64,000 nt of DNA from Baylisascaris procyonis. Lineage: Eukaryota; Nematoda; Chromadorea; Rhabditida; Ascarididae. The DNA is taken from contig JAZARR010000175.1 of the NCBI GenBank assembly GCA_037389465.1, positions 4,588,001-4,652,000 on the forward strand, read 5' to 3'. The position numbers and the translations under genes are program-made. Under the pieces are notes generated by a model. That model ran no database searches, had not been told where the DNA came from, and saw only the letters and a list, made by a program, of their open reading frames with translations. The stretch's first letter is position 1; every line of letters begins with the position of its first letter. This document shows, piece by piece, positions 27,401 to 38,580 of this stretch.

Positions 27401-30400
27401 ACTGAGCGTGACAGACTTCGTTCTCCCTCCCTATCTCAAAAATTGTTCTTCATTATGAGAGCGGCGTTTTGGCTCGTGCGCCTTGTGAATCTTCGGTTCA
27501 GTTGTGGCAGTTGATGACAGTAGAACGATTAAGTCGGTCGTCGATGAAGATTTGGTTACAGGCGCAAATCGATCACCGTGAGAAGTGCGTCCACTTTGGC
27601 GCCGTAGATGCGACACTGGAAGGTGCACTGGATAATGACTCATCGAATACTTTCAGCGGCGATTCATCCCAGGTTCAGTTTTGTTCTTTTTGAACGGCAC
27701 CCTCTGGCCTTGTATTACAAAAGTGTGGTGTCGAAATACATGTTATAATATGGTTCGCTTCCACTTTTGCGCAGCAAAAAATGGCGACGGTATGAAGACA
27801 ATTTTGGGGCGTTGCCTCCAAGCCTAAGCCATTGATTTTCATCTCTGTAGGGTTGAGTGTCTGGCAATGCATCGGCTGTTCATCTGTCATCAATGGGCAG
27901 CTGAGGTAGCTAGACGAGGTACGTTTTTTGAACGATTTGTCGGGCGTCCTGATAGCCAGCTTTAATACTGGTTCCATTGCGGCTGCGAATATTGGTTGTC
28001 ATTCCTTGCCGTTGTCTCAGAAACACGCTAAGTCAGATATAACGCGCTACGCTGTGCCCGTGTTGAAGGACTCGCGAGTGTCGGCGGAAACTGATGGGAA
28101 ACTGGAAATAAAGCGCGGGCATGCAAAAGTGGGAAAAATGAATGGACGCCAAGGCTTTTCGCATGCGGTTGTCAAATGCGTTCAGCAGTTTAAAAAACGA
28201 GAATAAGTTAGATTGTTGGAATCGTTGTTGTAGGATAGCGCTAAACTGTCTATGTGGGGTGGCTTTCAGCGTCAGGAAGGTCAGAACTGAAATGGATATT
28301 CTGAATGAGGGAACTAAGTTTATTTGCTGACCATTGTTCTCGATGAATTAGACACTATTATCGCACTTACGAGCTTCAAGCCAGATTCTTTGTTCTAAAA
28401 TTTCGCTTATTTGATAAAGCAAAGGCTCATTGCATGTGATTTTGTTTGAATAGGTATCATTCTAATCTTACTGCAAACTTGAGGAAATCCTTAATCTCAC
28501 TTGAAATCGATGTTACAAATGCATGAAACGAATATAGAATTGTATATATAGGTCTAGCTCTTACTGGTTTGTTTTGCGTTGTTTCAAATATCTGCGTTCT
28601 TATTGCCTTTCTATTTACTACCTACATGAAGATACGTTTACTCGTGCTTTAGATTGGTGTCGAAGGAATCCGAGGGCATTTAGAGTTGATGTACACGAGT
28701 CTTCGAGATGTGGTCAATATTCTCGACGCTGACGGGCATAAGAAAGCTGGCCTCGAGCATGTGCGCATTGATTTATTTTTTCGTTTCATAACCATCCGGA
28801 CATATAACAAAAAGTCTTTGCCTCTATTTTTATCTATTTAACTGCCATAACTAACGTCTTCTGAATTATCATGCCATCCTTGTCGAATGTAATTTTCTGA
28901 AGCTTTTTTGTCGAATAGTATTTAAATGATTTCAGAGGACTGGCATTGTCAGTGCAGAGCATGACATTTCGTTTGTTGATGCATAAGATAGCATATACTT
29001 GGGCAGTTAAGAATATGTAGTGATCTTCCATTTGGAATGAAGTGGATACAGACTCCGTCTTACGAATACAAAGGGGGTTTTCCGACGGCTGGTTGAGCTT
29101 CTCTCCTTGCATCTTCATTCGCATTTTCCAAAACTCACATTTGCGGAAGCTTGTTGTGGATGTATTTATAAACGTTGTTTTTTGTGTTCCTTTCAAACTG
29201 ATCCATAAAATCTTCTGAAGAGGCTTAATAATATATGAAAGTAAACTTCAGGTGTGCTTATCAGCATCTTTGTTAGCATTGTGTAATTGACTTTCATTCA
29301 TAGGTTAGGCGTTTCGTTTGTTGTTTTTTTTTCTTTTTTATGAAGTTTATATGTTGATTATGCGTCAGCCTTTATCGAACTAGTTCATGGTACTTTCCAT
29401 TAATTTTTCGAGCTTTCCGTCCCATTTGATTTACAGGCATTTCATTTCTTGTGGATGGAGTTTATTCAGACGTCTATTCTGGGGCATTTTAACTTCTTAT
29501 TATATAAGTCCATCACATTGAGCCAAACATGAGGTTTTTTAGTTGAAACGACATGCGGAGATCTACGCTTTCCACAAGAATGCGGACTATGAGCGCATTC
29601 TGCTACGAAGAAAGAAAATAGAAAATTATAAGGAAACGAGCGAACGATTGAAGCTTGAGAAGTCGCAGCAGGCACAAGCGGAAGCGAATCGACGAGAGGA
29701 ACAAAGACGAGCTGAGGAAATGCGTAGGCTCGAATTGGAGAATATCGAGAAGGAGAAGATGCGTAAACAGGCCGAGCAGGTGAGATTTGAACGCCTGAAA
29801 CGCATAGGTGGTAGTTTTTGTTGATGTGAGATCGTCGAGGCCAATAAATAGCTATGAATTGTCCGTTGCGAAAAGCTGATTTTCGTCATGTAACAGATTT
29901 ACTGATTGCTGGCTGGAACAGACCCATAATTGATATTCTGTGGTTGCTACAATCAATGACGATTGCATAGTAGTATAAGACTTCCTTTAAAACTTTGCGA
30001 AATAATCTAAGTTGTCAAGGAGAACGAAGCGTTTGTTCCAGGAAGAGATTGAAAGAAGAGTTCGAGCAGAGAAGATGAAGAAGATACAGGCCACACCTAT
30101 CTACCAGGCGATAGTGAAAGACCATGGCGAGGAAGCATTCCAAAATATGGACCCTGACTCAGGTGGTTTGATCAGTCCTTCACTTTATAACTTCACCGGT
30201 CGAGTAGGATTTTCCTCTTGATGCTACTCCAGGTTGACGGTCCCTTTTCCAGGTTCGGTTTGTTCGGTGCTTTGTAATTTTGAAGTAGAAGAATGCTGAA
30301 GCAACGAAGTTTTATGTTTAGCGTAATGGCGCCTGTTGCAGATATAATCTGTGCAATCAATCCCTCCTCACTCTCTGGCCGTTAGTCGAAATTGAGTGAG

Positions 30401-33400
30401 ATAATAAAGGAGAATGCATGTTTGCAGTGCTACGTGAGCAACGTGACCGCATGGACGAGCAGCGTCGGGAGCAACAAGCAAGACTACAGCAGCAGGAGAA
30501 GAAGTTTGATCACATGGTTCGTGCCTATCATCTTGAAGAGATGAAGGCGAGGCAGGCGATCGCCGAGGAATACACACGCATGGCGCCAATCCGACATGCT
30601 GAGTATGAGAAAAGGCGCATCGAAACCGCTGTGTAAGTTCCTTGGTTGTTTTCTTTGAATTTACACACTTTTCTTGATTACTTTTGCAAAAATGCGTAAG
30701 TACTTGTGTATATCTACTTCTAAATTGAAAAGCGCTGGAGCACGAATTTTGAGAGGTGTGGTGTGTACTTTGCAATCAACTTCCACGCTGCATCTCACGT
30801 TAATCCAACAACTCTGGGTGAGTTTTTCAGATCGCACAGATCGGCTCACGGAGAAAACTAGTCTGTCGTACAGTCTTACGGGCCGTTTAATATTTGATGG
30901 CAAAAGGCAGATCTCATTTCTTTTCTTTTTTGATAACTTGTAGAACTGGTTGTTCAAGTAAGCGAGACGGTGCAAACTATCATCATAGCGGCTCTTCTGG
31001 CACTTCTTCGCTTGTTTTCTTTGGACTGCGTTTTTTCAAAAATTCACACTGTTGATACTTAAGTGGGTGTTCATGCACACTCCAACGTTTGAAGAGCTGA
31101 GATGGGTATAGCGCTGAACCAATGATTTGAAAAGCTATCCACTGATTGGAAAAACTTGTTCTACCAGCACTAAGCATGTTATTTTAATTGCGCATCTTTG
31201 TATGCGTAGTTTGGATATTGAAGCCGAGCGAAGTTGTGGGCTTCGTTTTCAGTGTTAGGCGGCGAACTTTTCTAAAACAGAAAAGTTTTCCAGGAAGGCG
31301 GTCTGTCTATTCAGTTTTCATCTGCAACAAATCGGCGTTTTTCTTTTGCCTGCTATTGACGGCATACCTTACTAGTCCAACGTAGCGTATGCTGTATATG
31401 CAGGGGAAATCAAAGTCGTTTTACTGGACATGGTAATCACTGTTGTTTTGATCACGTCATGATAACGACGACATTGTGTCCACTGTCCATTCACATCGGT
31501 TTAAGCGGTATCGTGAGGGAGTATGAGCTCGAATAATGCAAGAATATAAACAGAGAGAGGTGTTTGAATGAGAAAGAGTGAACACCGGTGAGACTTTCTT
31601 TCAGCGCAGAGCATGCGCATGCGATTGCCACTTATGAGCGTATGCAAAGAGTGCGCGCCGATGCAATGGCTTTTTTGGAAGAGGTGAAGAACGCCCATCA
31701 GAATGACTTCGCAAAGAGGATGGCCGAGTGGGAGGAGAAGTTGCGCGAGGAGAAAGAGAAGCGACTGGCAGAAAGACATGAATTGCGAAAAGAGGCGAGG
31801 AGGAAGGAGTGGAAAGCGGTAATTTTTTGCTGTTCGTTTTCCCACATTTGTCGATTTAGCCTTACCTTGGATGGTTTCTTTGATAGCTGTTTGGAACAAG
31901 AACTGGTGGAAGTGGAAGTCTAGATTTTAAGCTTTTTTATATGCTCTATTTGCAATAGCTGTTTGCACAGCTGAGATTGACGTCCGAGGGTAGTGAGGAG
32001 AAGATTGTAGAAGTATTTGGTCTCTCATCTTCAAGATATAAATTTCAACATTACTTCACCTATTCGCAGTCGTGAATGAATTTATAGGAGCGTGAAAGGC
32101 AAATTGCACGCGCGAAGGAAGCGGCAGAGCAGGCGCGTAGGGAGGAGATCGAGAAGGAGAGGCGTGCAGCTCGCGAGGCGACGCGTCCTCCCAAAAGAGA
32201 ACCTGTGGAAAGTATTGCTGATGCAGATGTGGATTGGAGGCGTGGTGCTCAGCCGACGGCGCCTCGCCAATCTGCTGCCATGCAGCGACCTCCGCTGGCC
32301 GAGCGCACAATGGAGGGCGAAAGGCAGCGAGAGAGAGTACCCATGGTATCTTTAGATTTTCCGGATTTTCAGAAGCATCGAGGTTGCTTCCATTCATTGC
32401 TAGGGTTCATCGAATTGGTGCAATATTTTCCACATTTCTTTGTGTGTTTATTCTGTGAACCTTGGTCCGTACTTCACATATGACGCGGATGCTTTTATTT
32501 TTCAGCCGCCCTCTGAGGCAGATTCGGGCCCTTGGAGGAGAGGGCAAGTAGTATCGGGTCATACAGCGCCATCCGCTTATGCAGAGAGAGAAAGCACAAT
32601 GACTTCACCCAGACATATCGAGCGAGAGCAGCTACATACCAGCGAGGCGGACGCTGGACCTTGGAGGCGTGGGCAGGTCGTCACCTCGATACACAGAGAA
32701 CCTCCGCAAGGCATGGTGAGTGCCAAAGAAGTCGTTACCCTTACGTTCTTGGTTTTTAAGAGGTGGATGTGTTCTTTATACACAGTGCCACCGATGTGCT
32801 ACTTAATTGTTGAATCCATCCTCTCTTACCCGATTTTAGGGTCTTCAGCGTACCCACACTTTACTGAAAACAGTTTAATGCATTGTGGTTACTGATGAAG
32901 TTTTAATCGGCGAAGATTTGTGAGTCATTTCTCATCTCACCATCTTTCAAGCGCATTCTGTAAACTTTTCCTTCGTCTATCACTTTCCTTATTTACCATC
33001 TTTCTATCGTTTCTCTTACGGACATTCGCAGTTTCGTTTTCAGCCATGTGATGGTAATTGTAGTTACATGGTACGACCACGTTTACTTTACCTTTTCTCG
33101 TATCAGGAAGGCTAATTGGATGAGGACTGGAAGTAGCTAGCATTATTAAATGCCTAGCAATGTGTAGAACATAGGCGGCGACCTGAAAAAAGGGCGTTTT
33201 CAGGCACGTCCTGGAATTGGGGAACGTCGTGGGGAACCATCAGGTGCACCAGCACACGAGATTGCAAGACCGGGTGCGCCGATTGGAGCACCGTCCCCGG
33301 CTGATGCAGGTAGCTGGAGACGTGGTATGGTTGTCACGCGCACAGCTGGTGATGGAGGGGAAATGCAACACTCTTCCGCCAGTACGTGACTCACATGTTC

Positions 33401-34689
33401 TCCGACGCGGCTAGTAGTTGTTAAAGCAGGCTACAGAGAGCAAAATAGTATATTCATTTATTTGCGTCACTGGCAGACATTTGCTACTCGGTTACAGTCG
33501 CAAATCTCATTATATTTACCTGTATGATTTCAGAAGCTCATTAAATGCCACTATTCGGTAGAGTCTACACTTAATGCACTCATCTATTGCGAAAATTCGC
33601 CAAGGATAATGAATTTCATTACCACTCTAATTTTTGATCATCGACCACTTCGAAACGCATACAACTGTCGGCACGCCTAACGCAAGAGATAACCTTTTGC
33701 ATGACTTACCATCTATGACCTTTATGATGAAGAGTTCATTCATCCAGGTGCACGGGAAATACGGTTTTATAAGGAGCAGTTGTTGAGTGTTTTCTGTTTC
33801 ATCAGGCCTCTGAAGGTTGCAAGAGGCTGGTGGAAGTAATAAATTTCGAAGCTGATAAATTCATTTTTAGTGGGTACACCATCGAATCAGCCTTGGCGTC
33901 CGAAGCGTCAGTTAGAGGCAACGCCTACATCGCAGTTATCCAATGGTCCAGCCCAAATGCGTGCTTTCGATGGAGCGACTTCGGGCACAGCGTCGCAGCA
34001 ATCACCTGAAGATGGCGGTGGCAAATGGACAACTGTGCCACTGCGGGGGGCTGACGGTGCCACTGCCCCTCATTGTGAGTTTCAGCAGTTCTTAGACCTT
34101 GGGTTTCAGTGCTTTCATGATATTGCCTCTTGTTAGGCATATATTTGTATAGGAACTGTTGTTGCTAGGAGCTGAGCCGCCTGAATGGACGTTGTGTCAT
34201 TCCAGTCGTCCCCACTTTACATTGAAACATCCTAAGCGCAATGAAACATTTGAGTAGTTAGAATGTTTGTAAAACTATTAAGGCTTTCTTCGTCGTTCGA
34301 AACGTCAGAGAGTCAGCGAGTGAGAATTCACTAGGAAAAGAGATGAGGAGTTTTGGTTTCGTCGTCTGAACACACATGGAGGGCAAACCTCACTGATTTT
34401 CTGTTGTGAGCTCAGCAGAAATGAATTCTTGCAGTGTTCTTCCACATTCATTTCTGTGTGGAAGCTGATATATGGCGTCATACACAACTTACCAGCGTAG
34501 GCCGCAAAGATTGATGAGGTTGTTTTCTGGCAGCTAATATGGAGAATTTATGCTGGGTGCGCTCTTGGCTGTTTCTTTGCATCGGCACGTTATTGGTGAT
34601 GGTTTGTTGCAGCGCGTGGACTATCAAGACGGGATGCACAGCAGCAGCATAAAACAGCAGATGATGATCGGAATTGGCGTAAGAAATAA
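18416..34689 (+). CDS. EIF3A: Eukaryotic translation initiation factor 3 subunit A (complete, 20 exons)
   Basis: eIF3a is the scaffold of the eIF3 complex that binds the 40S subunit during initiation. Exons: 18416-18526, 19406-19537, 20331-20467, 21993-22122, 22384-22526, 23056-23251, 24274-24500, 26058-26178, 26933-27190, 27562-27672, 28653-28760, 29543-29779, 30042-30162, 30428-30632, 31605-31818, 32088-32345, 32506-32715, 33204-33381, 33871-34074, 34613-34689. They total 3378 nt, giving 1125 residues plus TAA, close to the worm EGL-45 length as I recall it. The N-terminus [19 protein letters not shown] is diagnostic. Residues 1-350 hold the helical repeats ([46 protein letters not shown]). 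The PCI region is about 360-485. A long charged coiled coil spans about 560-860. The C-terminus carries WRRG repeats and ends DDDRNWRKK. All introns are GT-AG. The donor of exon 5 (GTCAGT) was chosen by phase; that of exon 6 (GTCTAG) is weak. Confidence 0.95.
23246..23416 (+). repeat. Imperfect ~70-bp direct duplication at the exon 6/intron 6 boundary of eIF3a
   Basis: Copy 1 (about 23246-23315) starts at the last bases of exon 6; copy 2 (about 23346-23416) follows about 100 nt later. Shared blocks include CAGTAGGCTTTCA / TAGTAGGCTTTCA, then TTTATA, then TTGCAGGCA with ATGGT or GTGGT. Each copy therefore contains an acceptor-like TTGCAG. Copy 2 has lost the donor GT found in copy 1. Confidence 0.65.
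28834..29196 (-). other. Unidentified 120-residue open frame, antisense in eIF3a intron 11
   Basis: An uninterrupted minus-strand frame of 120 codons with its own ATG lies wholly inside intron 11 (28761-29542). The product is Lys/Thr-rich and shows no signal peptide, membrane segment or domain that I recognise. It may be chance, a decayed repeat, or a small nested gene. No clear promoter or poly(A) signal was seen. Confidence 0.15.
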
Positions 34690-36422
34690 TTCATCTTTGC
34701 TATTCTATTTTCCGTGGCTTGTACCTTCTAGTTGCTGCAGTGGAATATGATGATATCCATCCACTTCTATGTTCTTTATTTTGCTGATCCCTTTTCGACT
34801 TCTCGTTGTAATTGTAGAGCATACTAGGAAGTATGTCTCGTTTTGTAAATGGAGTCTCTACATATTTCCATCGACTGTGCCGTCTTCCTGTCATATTCAG
34901 CCCTTTAGAAAATTCTGTTCCTGTTCTTAGTGAGTAGCGTCTTCGACATGCTAGCTGGTTATTGGATTCGCGTTATTTAGTTTATTTCCCAAGATAATGG
35001 GCCTTAAGGCGATATTTGCATACTTGTTTATGCTGGTCATTTCCTATGGGTTCGGCTGTTATGTTTTCCCTCCCTCGTTTCGTTTTTTGTTTTGTCTTTG
35101 CACCTAGTTCTTTGGAAGTGCATCTTTGAGGCAATCCGTTGGACGTATCTCGATGAAGATGTTCCATACGTCTGTTGATTTTATTCTCAAAGTAAATTTT
35201 TTGTTGTTGAGGTGTCATTCTCAAAGCACAAAAATTCTTTGTCCAGTTTGTTGGGTTTCATTGAACGTCGCTTATAGGGTCAGTGCAGGTCTTTTCGTAT
35301 GGAAACTTGGCGGGCTGTAATTTGGCACAAACTTTTTAGATTAAGAGCGCGATTAATGAGTTGTGTGTATTTGACTAATTGAAGGGTGCCCAATAGAAAG
35401 ACATCCTAAAGCTTATTTAATGTTGAGGGTTGTGTTCGTTCACATCCATGTTCGCGAAGAATATAAGTGAACTGGAGTAGCTGCTATGTCCTACACATGT
35501 GACTGTACCAAAACACTAGTGAGTTATGAGTACACTTTTTAAGCTTTTGAAACGTGAGCAGTGCCTAAGTAGTTCAATTCCTTCACTGACACCTAGTCGT
35601 GGCGCATGATCGTGATCAGACCGAGAGGCCTCCTGCAGTTTATTTTTATGGGTTTCCATATCGGTTTTGCGTATCCTGAACGTGGCTTGAACATGTGAAC
35701 CTCACTTTTCGTGTTCTTGGGAAGAAACTTTTTGTAATGGGACATTTTCCCTCGATTCGGCCGAGTTTTGCGCCTTCTTTGATCAACATAACTTAAATTT
35801 ATGTCGTAAATATAATTCAAACAAAATCCTAGAGAAGCATCTATAAATTGAGGGAGTAAGAGCGTCAGTTATACAAATACATAAACGCACATTGCCACAT
35901 GAACGTCCACCTCAACGCTGCTCTGCTCTGGGAGATTAGTTTGAAGCGTCTTGTCCCATAAATTATGATTCCTGTGAATTTCACAAAGACCGCTGTTATG
36001 AATGACATCCTCGGTCATATAATGAATAGGTCTCATAATTGTCACACGAAACAAAAGCAAAAAAAGAGAGATGACCATCGCGCAGTTTCTCTATGTCTAG
36101 GTGCTTTTATGTAACTGAGGCGCAAGACTTTGAAGATTAACCAGAACGCGCTAACTTGTCAAATAGGTCGGAAGCACTAGAACAACATTCCACTCGCTTT
36201 CAAAGCTAATGTATCCGACTCACCAAGCATCTATCATTAATGAAGCGATGATAGGAAAGTGCTTCATGAATTTTGGTGTTTCGTGAATTCATGAGTTTAT
36301 TCAGCCCTTTTTATTCAAATGACTGGCAATTATTTCGTTTGCAATATGAAATTCTTTTTCAGTATTAGCCGAGAGGCAATATAGATTGTTTGCAAAGTAG
36401 ATTACAAATTGATAATTCATCT

Positions 36423-37215
36423 CGTTTATACATCAAAAGTTATTCGAGCAATAAAGCAAATTCTTTTCAAAAACTTTACTTTTATGGCTGCGGAATCGAA
36501 GCTCATTTTGATGAAGTAAGTTGTTTTGTTTACCAAGCATTTGCATGAATTTCTTTTTGCAAGAAACGATAGCCACAACCCAAGACCGGAAATTGGAGAA
36601 CAACGACTGAGAGATTGAGTTCTGATCGCGAAATTTTCCATCTCCCCATGAAGTTGGCTTTAAGATATGCCTCTGCATAGATATGAACGGACATAACGTC
36701 GTCACAATGCGCTTTTGCCAGCATTTACGAAGATAAATCACACGACAAGTGAATACATAGCAAACGAATCAACTAATCGGCATCAAATGTGCCAATAATC
36801 CGGAAGTAAAGGATTTATTTAAGTGTAAAAGAAAACCGTTTAAGTCCATTCATCCTTCAGTGATGGTTTTAACCAAGATCATTCACACTTTAGTATTTCT
36901 AAACAAATCCACCGATGAAACAACTGCAACGGGATTTTCATTTGAGATATGCACTTTTTGCGTATAGCTTCCCCACTTCGACGCTTGCCAGAACTGCAGC
37001 ACTGCAATAATAAGTGCCATTGACCGAATTGCGCTCACTGGCTGATGGGTTTCTGACGGCGTGGCTGGAGACGATTTCAAATATGTTTCGCTCTGTCGGC
37101 GAGCAGTTTTTGACCTTTTGCTTAATTCGTCCTTCTGAAGTTCACCCATCGAAACTGCTCCACACTTTTTGTCGTTTGCATTCTTCAATTTCCGACCGCT
37201 GTATCGATGACGTAT
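36423..37215 (-). CDS. Weak candidate gene, two or three exons, unknown product
   Basis: An open minus-strand segment from about 37200 to 37055 encodes a Lys/Ser/Thr-rich stretch (MGELQKDELSKRSKTARRQS) and ends HQP at a GTGAGC donor. In phase 0 it could join an exon at 36672-36534 (acceptor CTATGCAG, donor TTG|GTAAAC) encoding RHILKPTSWGDGKF and SNFRSWVVAIVSCKKKF. A short last exon might end at TAA near 36424, after a ~50-nt intron. The codon content looks more exon-like than the surroundings. The 5' end is not resolved, because a stop lies just upstream of the first segment. No family recognised; this may be wrong. Confidence 0.25.
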
Positions 37216-38249
37216 GAATTAAACCTTTGTATCTCGTTAAATCACTTTCATAGTTACTTGCTCATTACGTTTGCTGCACTTCTTTCTGTGTCTATCGATA
37301 GAATACTTGGCATATGGAGAAGTATGCCACAGGAGACATTGTGCCCTTTCGTTTCGTCTCAGCATTCCGAGTAGTTTACCCAAATATGCACATGCAATGT
37401 CAAAACTCTTAATGATGCAATCTGCTGTAAAATAACCAGCTCTACAAAATCTTTTTTAGACCACAGCTGGGTTTTTAGACCTTTAGACCACCTTAGGTCA
37501 AAGAATAAATTTGCAAATCGGAGATATATTTTAGAGTCTCATGCAGAAAGTAAACAGTGAGAACTAAGATTTGATTAAGAGGCCGACCCAGAATGCCAAT
37601 CGTAACTATGAAGTTTTAAGCGCTACTTATGTGGGTCACCGAACGAAACATCGGTACGGACTAACATCCACTCTTAAATAAGTGCAAGCATGATGTTACT
37701 GTACTGTGCTTTTGAGAAAAACTGCAAAAGAACATAAGCAGACATGTTGTATCAAACATTTAATAGTGTAGCACAGTTCGATTAATCTTTCTAGAGCCGA
37801 TAACAAATAATTTACGATATTTATGTAAACGTGCATGTGCATCGGAACTACAATTCTGTAATATTGAAATGGAAGCAGTTGTTTCGAATTTGCTTTTTTA
37901 CTTACTGAATCGTTATATGAGCGGTAAATGAGCAAAATAGGTAAGAAACACATTTTTCATGATAGAATTTAATGCCCAATCGAGGAGTCCTTGATATTTT
38001 TTAGAGGTAATTTTGTCATCACTTCACTTGTCACTTTCACCCTCTCTCACAAGTTACATTATCTGACAAATGACAAATGACGTACAGAGCAAATTAAGCG
38101 GTTGAGCATATGTAGTAGATTGCAACTATTGCCTGGAATATTGCTCTGCGAAGGGGGAGCAATATCTTCGCAATATGAAAGCTTTCCTAATTTCATCATT
38201 TAGCACTAGCATTGTTCACAAAACTGTTAGGCGCCACTCCGTTTTTGAC

Positions 38250-38580
38250 TTTGCGAACGCAATTTGTGGTGATTGCATAACGTGGGTCGGGTTGTGGGTG
38301 CCTGTCGGCTGTATGCCTATGGATCTAAAACCGGTTTCTCCGCGAGCGATGCCTGCTCAAGAGGCTGTCGTCGGCGAGCAGGAAGGGCAGTGTACCATCT
38401 TCGGAGCAACCATCCCCTATCTTGTTCGTGCAACGAACCCATTCTTCAAGCAGCAAAAAACCTCTTGCGTAGGCTCGCTTGTCTCCTTATGTGCGCACTT
38501 CCCCAGATGGCTCCATCGACGGCCCCCGTGCAGCTGGTTCAACTTTCGCTGTTTCGTTGTTTTGCTTCAAGGAGTTTGAT
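38250..38580 (+). other. GC-richer open segment of unknown nature
   Basis: This stretch is distinctly richer in G+C than its flanks and is open in two plus-strand frames at once (38175-38579 and 38273-38614), as expected for a former exon or a repeat. One frame reads PMDLKPVSPRAMPAQEAVVG; another, further on, reads SPYVRTSPDGSIDGPRAAGS. Switching between frames gives the most protein-like reading, which would suggest a decayed pseudogene. No family recognised and no clear splice sites. Confidence 0.25.

Noticed and set aside
27928..28206. 92-codon plus-strand frame in eIF3a intron 10
   Set aside because: Exons 10 and 11 join in phase and agree with the family without it. No flanking splice pair supports an exon.
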